DNA from: Campylobacteraceae bacterium
GTDB taxonomy: Bacteria; Campylobacterota; Campylobacteria; Campylobacterales; Sulfurovaceae
Reading direction: 5' to 3'
NCBI GenBank assembly: GCA_027081065.1
Contig: JALWLW010000100.1
Location: forward strand, 1 to 39,105
Length of the DNA stretch: 39,105 nucleotides
How positions within the stretch are numbered: the first letter of the stretch is position 1; every line of letters begins with the position of its first letter. The notes under the pieces were generated by a model. It searched no databases. It was not told where the DNA came from and saw only the letters and a program-made list of their open reading frames with translations. A program made the position numbers and the translations under genes. Below are positions 15,368 through 23,439 of the stretch, one piece after another.

Positions 15368-18199
15368 ATGAAAAATCAAAAAATTAAAGTCTTCGGGGCT
15401 AAAGAGAATAATTTAAAAAATATAGATGTAACGATTCCTAAAAATCAATTGGTAGTCATTACAGGTATCTCAGGTAGTGGAAAGTCTACTTTGGCTTTTT
15501 CGACACTTTATGCTGAGGGACAACGACGTTACATTGAGTCACTTTCGTCTTATGCTCGTCAGTTTTTAGGACGTGTGGGAAAACCAGATGTTGATAAAAT
15601 AGAGGGCTTAACCCCTGCCATTGCCATTGACCAAAAGACCACGTCTAAAAACCCACGTTCCACAGTGGGAACGATTACAGAAATTTATGACTATTTACGT
15701 CTGCTTTTTGCTCGTGTAGGGAAACAGCATTGTCATGAGTGTGGAAAACCCATCTCCTCTATGTCGGCTGCTGATATTATTGAAGAGGTCTTAAAGTTAC
15801 CTAATGGGGTAAAATTGGTTATTTTAGCACCTTTGGTTAAAGAGAAAAAGGGAACGTTTGCAGACATGATAGAATCGCTTCGTCATAAAGGGTATGTAAG
15901 GGCGATGATAGATGGTGTCATGGTACGGCTTGATGAAGAGATAGAACTCTCAAAAACTAAAAAGCATACCATTAAAGTGGTTATAGACAGAGTTGTCATC
16001 AAAGAAGAGAGCAGGGACAGAATAGGACAAGATGTTGAAAAAGCTTTAAAAGAAGCGTATGGTGAAGTCGAATTGGAAGTTTTAAACTATGAAGAGTTTC
16101 CAGAAATACCAAGACAACACATTCATTATTCGGAACATTTGGCATGTTTTGATTGTAAGCTTTCCTTTGAGCCTTTAGAACCTGTAAGTTTCTCTTTTAA
16201 CTCCCCTAAAGGGGCTTGTCCTACTTGTGATGGTTTGGGAATTCGTTATGTGATTGACCTAAGCAAAGTGATAGACACAGCATTAAGCATCGATAAGGGT
16301 GCTGTGAAAATTATGTATGGGTTTAATAAGAGTTATTACACCAAGTTTTTAACAGCTTATTGTGAACAAAATGAGATTCCTACCGATGTGCCTTATGAGA
16401 GCTTAGAAGAGTATCAAAAAAAATCTATCTTGTATGGTGGAGGAGCAAACGTTGACTTTACTTGGAAGCGACATAAGCTTAACCGTGAATGGCCAGGGGT
16501 AGTAAAGTTTGCCCATGACATGTTTTCAGATGAAAAAGATATGTCCGAGTATATGACAGAGAAAAGTTGTGACAAGTGTAACGGTCATAGGCTTCGTCCT
16601 CGTTCTTTGGCTGTGAAGATTGAGGGCAAGAATATTGCCGATATTATTGACATGCCCATTGAAAAGTCGTATGAATATTTTAAGAATGAAGAGAGTTTTA
16701 TTCACTTTTCTGAACAGCAAAAACTTATTGCAGAGTCTGTTTTAAAAGAGATTCAAGAACGTTTGTTCTTTTTGTATGATGTTGGGTTAACCTATTTGAC
16801 TTTGAGTCGTGATGCACGTACTATTTCGGGTGGGGAAGCACAACGTATTCGTATTGCTTCACAGATTGGCTCAGGGCTTACTGGCGTGATGTATGTGCTA
16901 GATGAGCCAAGTATTGGACTGCATGAACGCGATACCATGAAGCTGATAAGAACCCTGCGTTCACTTCAAGAAAAAGGAAATTCGGTTATTGTGGTGGAAC
17001 ATGATAAAGAGACCATTATGTCAGCTGATTATGTCATAGACATTGGTCCTGGGGCTGGTAAGTTTGGAGGAGATGTTGTTTTTGCAGGAACGGGTAAAAA
17101 AATGATGAAAGCCAAAACCTTAACGGCAAAATATCTGTTTGGTGAGAAACAGATAACTTATCCTCATGATAAACCTCAAGTTGATTGGATAGAGATTAAC
17201 AATGTAACGTTAAATAACATTGAAAACATCTCAGCAAAAATTCCTTTGAAAAACTTTTGTTGTGTGACAGGGGTGAGTGGTTCGGGAAAAAGTTCACTTA
17301 TTTTACAAACACTTTTACCTGTAGCCAAAGAGTTACTGAATCGTGCTAAAAAGGTAAATAAGGTTGAGGGTGTTGAGATAAAAGGCTTAGAAAAAGTAGA
17401 TAAAGTTATCTCTTTAGACCAAAGCCCCATTGGGCGTACGCCTCGTTCTAATCCTGCTACGTATACAGGAATTATGGATGAAATTCGTAAACTTTTTGCT
17501 CAAACCAAAGAAGCAGAACTTCGTGGGTATAAAATAGGACGTTTTTCATTTAATGTCAAAGGGGGGCGTTGTGAAAACTGTACAGGTGATGGACAGATTA
17601 AGATAGAGATGCACTTCTTACCTGATGTTTTGGTTGAGTGTGATACTTGTTTGGGGACACGTTATAATGCACAAACCTTAGAGATACTCTATAAAGGTAA
17701 ATCAATTGCTGATGTACTAGCGATGTCGGTGACTGAAGCGATGGAGTTCTTTAAAGCTGTGCCTTCTATTGCCATTAAGCTTAAAACGTTGATGGATGTG
17801 GGACTCGACTACATTACTCTTGGGCAAAATGCTACAACACTTTCGGGTGGAGAAGCCCAACGGATTAAGTTAAGTAAAGAGTTAAGCCGTAAAGACACAG
17901 GGAAAACACTTTATATTTTAGATGAACCCACCACAGGGCTTCATTTTGCTGATGTAGATAGACTCACAGGGGTACTTCATCACCTTGTAGATTTGGGGAA
18001 TTCTGTAGTTGTAATAGAGCATAATTTAGACATGATTAAAAATGCAGACTATATTATAGATATGGGACCTGAAGGTGGTAACAAGGGGGGGCTTATTATT
18101 GCTACAGGTACGCCTGAGGAACTGGCTGAAACGCATGAAAAGACAGGCTCATATACAGGTAAGTATTTGGTAGAGGAGTTAAAAGGATTAAAAATATAA
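15368..18199 (+). CDS. uvrA: UvrABC excision nuclease subunit A
   Basis: This is the DNA-damage recognition ATPase of nucleotide excision repair, 943 residues, the usual family length. Walker A motifs are GISGSGKS (33-40) and GVSGSGKSS in the second half. Signature motifs are SGGEAQRIRIASQIG and LSGGEAQRIKLSKEL. Zinc-binding cysteine pairs are CHECGKP, CFDC...CPTCDGLG and CENCTGDGQ...CDTCLGTRY. YVLDEPSIGLHERD and YILDEPTTGLHFAD are the Walker B/D-loop regions. All elements are intact. It is coupled to the TSUP gene upstream; uvrB and uvrC are not in the window. Confidence 0.98.
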   Translation: MKNQKIKVFGAKENNLKNIDVTIPKNQLVVITGISGSGKSTLAFSTLYAEGQRRYIESLSSYARQFLGRVGKPDVDKIEGLTPAIAIDQKTTSKNPRSTVGTITEIYDYLRLLFARVGKQHCHECGKPISSMSAADIIEEVLKLPNGVKLVILAPLVKEKKGTFADMIESLRHKGYVRAMIDGVMVRLDEEIELSKTKKHTIKVVIDRVVIKEESRDRIGQDVEKALKEAYGEVELEVLNYEEFPEIPRQHIHYSEHLACFDCKLSFEPLEPVSFSFNSPKGACPTCDGLGIRYVIDLSKVIDTALSIDKGAVKIMYGFNKSYYTKFLTAYCEQNEIPTDVPYESLEEYQKKSILYGGGANVDFTWKRHKLNREWPGVVKFAHDMFSDEKDMSEYMTEKSCDKCNGHRLRPRSLAVKIEGKNIADIIDMPIEKSYEYFKNEESFIHFSEQQKLIAESVLKEIQERLFFLYDVGLTYLTLSRDARTISGGEAQRIRIASQIGSGLTGVMYVLDEPSIGLHERDTMKLIRTLRSLQEKGNSVIVVEHDKETIMSADYVIDIGPGAGKFGGDVVFAGTGKKMMKAKTLTAKYLFGEKQITYPHDKPQVDWIEINNVTLNNIENISAKIPLKNFCCVTGVSGSGKSSLILQTLLPVAKELLNRAKKVNKVEGVEIKGLEKVDKVISLDQSPIGRTPRSNPATYTGIMDEIRKLFAQTKEAELRGYKIGRFSFNVKGGRCENCTGDGQIKIEMHFLPDVLVECDTCLGTRYNAQTLEILYKGKSIADVLAMSVTEAMEFFKAVPSIAIKLKTLMDVGLDYITLGQNATTLSGGEAQRIKLSKELSRKDTGKTLYILDEPTTGLHFADVDRLTGVLHHLVDLGNSVVVIEHNLDMIKNADYIIDMGPEGGNKGGLIIATGTPEELAETHEKTGSYTGKYLVEELKGLKI

Positions 18200-18248
18200 T
18201 TATAAGTAAACTTATTTATTAAAATTAAATATTTATGTTAAAATATAA

Positions 18249-18287
18249 TTAAGTTTTAATTAACTTAACTTAATGTATAACTATAAT
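18249..18287 (+). promoter_or_regulatory. Promoter with palindrome over the -35
   Basis: TTAACT (18260-18265), 16-bp spacer, TATAAT (18282-18287). The inverted repeat TTAAGTT-N6-AACTTAA (18249-18268) covers the -35 box, a classical operator position. All bases but four are A/T, so the palindrome could be accidental. Confidence 0.45.
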
Positions 18288-18315
18288 ATATACTTTTACT
18301 GTAAAGGAATAAATT

Positions 18316-18666
18316 ATGAAAAACATTAGGTTAATGGGGTGTTGTGTTGGAGTATCATTTTTGTTATTTGCTTGTAATTCAACAACAAGTAGGTCAGATC
18401 ATAAAACACATATTGGTTATTTTGTAACTGTATTTGATAAGAAGATTGATTATTCATGTGAAAATAAACGTAGTAGAATGAACGATAGTGGTAAATTTGA
18501 ATGTGCTTCCTTTCCGATTGCTTTTTATAGTGATAATATAAAGTTAGGAGAAATTAATAGTATACATGAAGATGGCTATGTTTATCCTCAAGATATTATT
18601 GTACTTGAAGAGCAAACCCCTATTTATACAAGTGATAATCAAATGGGGTTTCTTTCAATAGAATAA
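18316..18666 (+). CDS. Small lipoprotein, function unknown
   Basis: This 116-residue protein has a lipoprotein signal ending LLFAC (Cys20) and a compact mature domain. The pattern YSC...NDSGKFECASFPIAFYSDNIKLGEI resembles a short beta module (Y-x-C...D-x-G-x-F-x-C...F-x-x-x-x-x-LG) that I associate with repeats in large surface proteins of marine bacteria; here it stands alone. Two Cys in the module (about residues 46 and 60) could form a disulfide. The ribosome site AAAGGA is 8 nt upstream. It is monocistronic behind its own promoter and ends 17 bp before the convergent PII gene. No function can be assigned. Confidence 0.7.
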   Translation: MKNIRLMGCCVGVSFLLFACNSTTSRSDHKTHIGYFVTVFDKKIDYSCENKRSRMNDSGKFECASFPIAFYSDNIKLGEINSIHEDGYVYPQDIIVLEEQTPIYTSDNQMGFLSIE

Positions 18667-18683
18667 ATAAGATAACCTAGTAT

Positions 18684-19040
<357 letters not shown>

Positions 19041-19060
19041 TTATCTATTTAATATTTTTT

Positions 19061-19066
19061 ATTATA
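19061..19066 (-). promoter_or_regulatory. -10 of glnB
   Basis: The minus strand reads TGCTATTATAAT. Both TATTAT with an extended TG and TATAAT are possible -10 hexamers, about 35 bp before the ATG. No sigma-54 GG/GC element is seen. Confidence 0.5.
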
Positions 19067-19156
19067 ATAGCATAAAATGATTATCTTTAAGTGGATAAAA
19101 AAGAAATAACCTTTGGAAATTTAAGATATAAAAAATAGACTGAGTAAATTATTTTT

Positions 19157-19190
19157 TAATGAAGAGAAGAATTTTTCTTTGTCTTCATTA
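19157..19190 (-). terminator. Hairpin after superoxide reductase gene
   Basis: TAATGAAGA pairs with TCTTCATTA, with an inner AAGAA/TTCTT stem and a small bulge. It follows the superoxide reductase stop by 10 bp. There is no U-tract on the minus strand, so termination is only probable. Confidence 0.35.
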
Positions 19191-19200
19191 GGTATCAATC

Positions 19201-19584
19201 TTAGTTTACGGCTACTTCTACTTCACTACCTTCCCAGATACCATGTTTTGTGCAGTATCCATGAGCCACTAATTTAAGTTTTTTCCCTGTTGGAATAATT
19301 GTAAATGTAGTGGTATTATGAGCTTTAGTATTTCCAAGCGTTCCTGGAACATAAGAAGCTTTTGCTAATTGTGTATCACCATTAAAAAGTGTTACAGACT
19401 CAATGTAATGGTCAAAGTCATCTGGATGAGTATATTCATTTCCCATTTTTACTGTTACTTCAAATGGTTCACCAGCTTTTGCTTCACTTGCACAGTGAAT
19501 AAATGGTGAATGTCTATCAATAAGGTCTTTCTTTGCTTCTCTATCAATTTCAGCAATGTCTTGGTATTTGTTAATTTTTGGCAT
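19201..19584 (-). CDS. Superoxide reductase (neelaredoxin/desulfoferrodoxin type)
   Basis: It reduces superoxide to hydrogen peroxide without making oxygen, typical of anaerobes and microaerophiles. 127 residues, the size of one-iron (class II) enzymes without the N-terminal desulforedoxin domain. The Fe(His)4Cys ligands are all present: H25, H53 (THPDD), H59 (DHYIE), C111 and H114 (CTKHGIW). The usual E-K-H catalytic motif reads D23-R24-H25, a conservative change at the solvent-exposed Glu and Lys. A -10 at 19615-19620 suggests its own transcription, with AAAGG before the ATG. The neighbour upstream is a haem-binding protein. Confidence 0.92.
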   Translation of the reverse strand: MPKINKYQDIAEIDREAKKDLIDRHSPFIHCASEAKAGEPFEVTVKMGNEYTHPDDFDHYIESVTLFNGDTQLAKASYVPGTLGNTKAHNTTTFTIIPTGKKLKLVAHGYCTKHGIWEGSEVEVAVN

Positions 19585-19614
19585 ATCTAATCCTTTAAAT
19601 AAAATTTATGATGG

Positions 19615-19620
19615 ATTATA
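19615..19620 (-). promoter_or_regulatory. -10 of the superoxide reductase gene
   Basis: The minus strand reads TATAAT (context GGCTATAATCC), 31 bp before the ATG. No clear -35 or known peroxide/PerR box is visible. Confidence 0.45.
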
Positions 19621-19652
19621 GCCAAAAGATTTTAAATCAGAGTATATTTATC

Positions 19653-20090
19653 TTATTTAGTTTTTTCTTTTAATTTTTTAGCCCAAATTTTGAGTAGTTT
19701 CTTCTCATCTTTGCTTAATTTAACTTCATCATGTAAATAGAGGTAGGAGAGCATGGGCATACGAATAACAATGGCTTTTGGTAATTTTTCAAGAAACTTT
19801 ACTTGCTTTTCTTTGCTGTAGCTATTCCACTTAGAAAAGTTCATAATTTCACGAGCATTTTTTACATGTAGTTGAGTATACCATGATACAGGGGCTATGG
19901 TGTAATACCAAGGTGCTTTGACCTCTGAGGAGTGACAATCATAGCATGAGCGTTTTAATATGGTGAGAACATCTTTAGGTGCTTGAAGTGTTTCACTTTC
20001 TTTAATGGGTAAAGAAGCTGAGATATTGAGTGAAAAAAATTGCATACCTATAAATAAAATAAGTACCCAAAACCAAAAACTTTTTAACAT
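19653..20090 (-). CDS. Haem-binding domain protein (c-type haem motif)
   Basis: This 145-residue protein has an N-terminal membrane anchor/signal (about 5-25) and one CxxCH site (CYDCH, residues 49-53). The context C-x2-CHS-x4-PWYYTIAPVSW is that of the haem_bd (PF14376) family, often found in cytochrome-related or metal-reducing loci. It probably faces the periplasm, either a redox carrier or a haem sensor. The ATG at 20090 is preferred (AAAGGA 7 nt upstream); the reading frame extends 23 codons further into the preceding gene. It is the last gene of the leftward operon, 10 bp after the membrane-protein gene. Confidence 0.85.
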   Translation of the reverse strand: MLKSFWFWVLILFIGMQFFSLNISASLPIKESETLQAPKDVLTILKRSCYDCHSSEVKAPWYYTIAPVSWYTQLHVKNAREIMNFSKWNSYSKEKQVKFLEKLPKAIVIRMPMLSYLYLHDEVKLSKDEKKLLKIWAKKLKEKTK

Positions 20091-20100
20091 TTGTATTCCT

Positions 20101-21180
20101 TTACGATAATAGTCTTCTTGAAAGTTTAAAAAATTTCCAAATAAAATAAAAGAGTCCAAAGAAAGTAATAAGATAGAGTATTTTATTAGGAATGGTTTTT
20201 TGTAGCAGATTAAAAAGAGAATTTAAATTTCCCTTGTAGGTAGTTTTAGCTAAATTTGAGTTAAATCCAACACGTGTAATAAACTTGTTTGTCCCCAATT
20301 TATGAAGAGCTTTGAGTCCTTTTTCTCCATAGGTTGAGGCATAAAGAAAATTTTTTGTTGAGACATTTGGCATTTTTTTTATGTAGTTTAGAGCTGAATT
20401 ATTGGTAGTATTTAATAAAACTTGGCTTTTTTTACCAAAACGGCTACTTAGTTTACTAAGTGCTGTAAGTTCTTTGAGGTTACGACTTTTCTTTAAAAGA
20501 TTTAAAGCTTGATTAACTCCTACATTATTATAGAGCTTTTCTATGGGAGCAAGTAGTATTTTTATCTCTTTAAGTGACTTTGTCTTTTGGGCTACTTCTA
20601 TTTGTTTAATCAGTTTTGTTTGTAGCCAAAGAGGTACTTTATTGCTACGTTTAGCATATTTTAAAAGTGAGAGAGAGCCTTTAATTGGAGTAGTTGCACC
20701 CAAAGAAGAGAGGGTACTTGCTGTAGCTAATAGCCCAAGAGAAGAGAGTGCTACCATAAGTTTATCTACTTTTTCACCATTATTATAATGCATCCCTTCA
20801 ATAGCAAGGTCTCGAATGTCACCTACAACTAAAAAGTCAGAAGCAATTGCAGATGCACGTCCAATATCTTCATCACTATGTCCTTGGATAATTCCTTCAA
20901 GAAATTTATCTTTTTTATACTCAAGAGAATTTCGTTTCGTTTGGATTGTTTGCATAAGTTTTAAAGCATTGGGGTCTTTTTTTACATAATCATATTCAAG
21001 AAAGTATGTAAGGTATTCTTGGGCTTCTTGATATTTTTTTTCTTTTATAAGCTCATGGGTATGAGGAATAGGATTAATGTGGACGAGTGTTCGTACATCA
21101 AAGGTTTTTCGTTCTTCTAAAATAAATAAAGACCCAATAACAAGTAATAGAATTAGGAAAGGAGTAAATAGTCTAAACAT
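20101..21180 (-). CDS. Membrane protein of unknown function
   Basis: This 359-residue protein has an N-terminal transmembrane helix (about 5-22) and a helical soluble part (about 40-120). A Ser/Ala/Leu/Gly-rich hydrophobic stretch (about 145-175: LMVALSSLGLLATASTLSSL) is preceded by DFLVVGDIRDLAIEG. A long Lys/Leu-rich helical region follows, then a C-terminal transmembrane helix (about 335-355). The central GDIRD plus hydrophobic-helix arrangement recalls segments I have seen in large toxin-like or membrane-remodelling proteins, but the match is loose. It is 32 bp downstream of ftsY and 10 bp upstream of the haem-binding gene, apparently co-transcribed. Function unknown. Confidence 0.8.
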   Translation of the reverse strand: MFRLFTPFLILLLVIGSLFILEERKTFDVRTLVHINPIPHTHELIKEKKYQEAQEYLTYFLEYDYVKKDPNALKLMQTIQTKRNSLEYKKDKFLEGIIQGHSDEDIGRASAIASDFLVVGDIRDLAIEGMHYNNGEKVDKLMVALSSLGLLATASTLSSLGATTPIKGSLSLLKYAKRSNKVPLWLQTKLIKQIEVAQKTKSLKEIKILLAPIEKLYNNVGVNQALNLLKKSRNLKELTALSKLSSRFGKKSQVLLNTTNNSALNYIKKMPNVSTKNFLYASTYGEKGLKALHKLGTNKFITRVGFNSNLAKTTYKGNLNSLFNLLQKTIPNKILYLITFFGLFYFIWKFFKLSRRLLS

Positions 21181-21212
21181 CGAAAACTCCTTTTTCTAGA
21201 TTTGTAAAGATT

Positions 21213-22082
21213 TTAAATAAAAATTGAATCTAAAATCGTATTAACATAGGCATTGGCTTTAAATTCAATAAGGTCGTCAGGTTGTTCACCTGTACCTATA
21301 AAATAGATAGGCATTTTTAATTCGTGTGCAATAGAGAGAACTGACCCTCCTTTTGCTGTACCATCTAGCTTAGTAATGATTATACCATCTATTCCTATGA
21401 GTTCGTTAAATACTTTAGCTTGGTTAATACTCGAACTTCCCTGTGTACCATCAAGTACAAGCATTTTTCTATGAGGGGCATTGGGCATAGCTTTGTCAGC
21501 AATTCTTACCATTTTTTTAAGCTCTTCACCTAAGTTTGTTTGGGTATGTAATCTTCCAGCTGTATCAAGAAGTACTCTGTCGGCATTTTTTGCTTTAGCT
21601 GAGGCAATAGTATCAAAGACAACAGCTGAAGGGTCATGACCTTGTTGAGTAGAGATAATGGGAACTTCTAATTTCTTAGCCCAACGGCTTAGTTGTTCTA
21701 TGGCAGCTGCTCTAAAAGTATCAGCAGCTCCCAAAACTACAGATTCTCCACTTTTTTTATGGTAGTTGACTAGTTTAGCAATGGTGGTAGTCTTACCAGC
21801 ACCATTTACGCCAATAATCATTTCAACAAAAGGTTTGTCTTGAATATTGTCTTTCCAGTCTACATCGTATTGAAAAACAGAGATAAGTGTATTAAAAGCT
21901 TGAATTCTTTCAATTTTTTCGGGAAGCTCTTCTAAGAATTTTTCGACCAATTCATAGTTAACATCAGCTTCAAGTAAGATATCTTCAAACTCATCTTTAG
22001 TGATTTTCTTCTTTTTTTTGGGCGCTATTTCATTAATGGCATTATCAGTTTTTTTAAAAACTTTTTTTAATATGTTAAACAT
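21213..22082 (-). CDS. ftsY: Signal recognition particle receptor
   Basis: This GTPase docks the SRP-ribosome complex at the inner membrane. 289 residues, a short form with only a brief Lys-rich N-terminus (about 1-30) in place of the long acidic A domain of E. coli. The NG domain is intact: G1 GVNGAGKTTT (91-100), DTFRAAAIEQL, G3 DTAGRLHT, and G4 TKLDGTAKGG with the closing GTGEQPDDL. It starts 6 bp after the TlpA-like gene, with AAGGT as ribosome site. The order (lipoprotein thioredoxin, then ftsY) also occurs in Campylobacter as I recall it. Confidence 0.96.
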   Translation of the reverse strand: MFNILKKVFKKTDNAINEIAPKKKKKITKDEFEDILLEADVNYELVEKFLEELPEKIERIQAFNTLISVFQYDVDWKDNIQDKPFVEMIIGVNGAGKTTTIAKLVNYHKKSGESVVLGAADTFRAAAIEQLSRWAKKLEVPIISTQQGHDPSAVVFDTIASAKAKNADRVLLDTAGRLHTQTNLGEELKKMVRIADKAMPNAPHRKMLVLDGTQGSSSINQAKVFNELIGIDGIIITKLDGTAKGGSVLSIAHELKMPIYFIGTGEQPDDLIEFKANAYVNTILDSIFI

Positions 22083-22088
22083 TGTACC

Positions 22089-22772
22089 TTATCTCTTTTT
22101 TATTTTTTCAAGTAATTGATTAATATCACTCTCTATCATCTCTTCGGGAATCATACCTTCATAATGGGTAAAATATTTTCCTCGAACAAAGACAATTGTT
22201 AATGGCATTGGAAAATCTTTATTAAGACCAAGTTTTGGAGTAATCATCTCTATAAATTTTAGATTTTCTTTTTGATCAACAGAAAGATAAAATCGCATTT
22301 TTTGGGAAATAATAAATTTTTCAAGTTTTTCTTTTGATATATCATCATGAACTAATGTTGACATGACAAAAATATGCTTTTTAAACTTTTGTTGTAGTTT
22401 TGAAAGATGAGGTATTTGTCCTCTACACGGAGGACACCATGTTGCCATAATGGTAATAATAATAATCGGTTGTTTTATATTTTTAAAATTATATTTGTCA
22501 TTTTGAATATCTAAAATATTGGCTTGATTTTTTAAATCTTTAAATTCATAATAGTAGTTTGTAGGAGTAGCCTCTTGTCTGGCAGACTCTTTTTTAAGAG
22601 GTATATTTTTTTGGGAGATTGATGTATTATTCTTTGTTACAGGTACTAGTTTGGAATTGAGTGTATTTTCTTCTTTTAACAAAAGGTGAGAATCTGATTC
22701 ATTTGAGCTTTCACCACAACCTAACAAGAGTAAAGTAAGTGTAATTAATATTAAATAAAATTTATTTTTCAT
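22089..22772 (-). CDS. TlpA-like thioredoxin-fold lipoprotein
   Basis: This 227-residue lipoprotein (lipobox LLLGC, Cys19) has a long polar linker (about 20-75) and a thioredoxin-fold domain. The active-site motif TWCPPC has Cys113 and Cys116, and the cis-Pro region FPMPLTIVF lies near residue 190. It is expected in the periplasm, anchored to the inner or outer membrane, as a disulfide reductase, for example in cytochrome c maturation or protection of exported proteins. The CPPC dipeptide is the ResA/TlpA type. It is first gene of the leftward operon with ftsY; the -10 is at 22808-22813. Confidence 0.9.
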   Translation of the reverse strand: MKNKFYLILITLTLLLLGCGESSNESDSHLLLKEENTLNSKLVPVTKNNTSISQKNIPLKKESARQEATPTNYYYEFKDLKNQANILDIQNDKYNFKNIKQPIIIITIMATWCPPCRGQIPHLSKLQQKFKKHIFVMSTLVHDDISKEKLEKFIISQKMRFYLSVDQKENLKFIEMITPKLGLNKDFPMPLTIVFVRGKYFTHYEGMIPEEMIESDINQLLEKIKKR

Positions 22773-22774
22773 AT

Positions 22775-22813
22775 TATAATAGGGTCTTTTATAAGTAAAT
22801 TTTGGGGATTATA
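22775..22813. promoter_or_regulatory. Face-to-face divergent promoters
   Basis: On the minus strand TATAAT at 22808-22813 serves the TlpA/ftsY operon (predicted start about 22801). On the plus strand TATAAT at 22775-22780 serves the 5-FCL/rny run (predicted start about 22787). The two transcripts would overlap by about 15 nt at their 5' ends, so the promoters may interfere. Confidence 0.4.
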
Positions 22814-22838
22814 TCAAAAAAATATAAAGTGTGAAGTT

Positions 22839-23414
22839 ATGGACAAAAAGAGTTTTAGAAAAATATGTATAGAAAGGGCAAAGCAGCAGCAAAATGTAAA
22901 TACTTATAAGCTGGATAAAGACCTAAATAACATGCTTTACAGATATATAAAAAAAGAAAAATGTAAGAGAATTATGCTTTATGTCCCACTAAAAATAGAA
23001 GTTGATATTTCAGCTTTAATATTAAAGTTAAGAAGAGATAAAAAAATCATTTTAGTTCCATTTATGGAGGGTGAAAGCTTCAGCTTGGTAAAATATAGAT
23101 TGCCTTTAAGTAAAAAAAAATTTGGTGTAAAAGAACCTAATAATACAAATAAATATAAACATAAGATAGATTTAGCCATTGTCCCTATTATTGGAACAGA
23201 TAATACTTTAAGAAGAGTTGGATTTGGAAAAGGATTCTACGATAGATTTTTTGAAAAAAATCGTGAAAAAATTAATAAAATTTTATTTGTAGGAAGAGTA
23301 TATTGTGTGGCATCTAATATTATTTCAGATGCACATGATGTCCAAGGAGATTTATATTTGACAGCTAGAAACTGTTACAAAAAAAGTTACTTGAAAAGAA
23401 AATTAAGGATTTAG
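22839..23414 (+). CDS. ygfA: 5-formyltetrahydrofolate cyclo-ligase
   Basis: It converts 5-formyl-THF to 5,10-methenyl-THF with ATP, recycling an inhibitory folate. 191 residues, the usual length. The family signature RVGFGKGFYDRFF is present near residue 126, with the preceding IVPIIGTD. The N-terminus is rich in Lys/Arg helices, as in relatives. No good Shine-Dalgarno is seen (GTGAAG only). It is followed 25 bp later by rny, an order also found in Campylobacter. Confidence 0.85.
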   Translation: MDKKSFRKICIERAKQQQNVNTYKLDKDLNNMLYRYIKKEKCKRIMLYVPLKIEVDISALILKLRRDKKIILVPFMEGESFSLVKYRLPLSKKKFGVKEPNNTNKYKHKIDLAIVPIIGTDNTLRRVGFGKGFYDRFFEKNREKINKILFVGRVYCVASNIISDAHDVQGDLYLTARNCYKKSYLKRKLRI

Positions 23415-23439
23415 GCTTCTTTTAAATTAAGGAAAAGTA

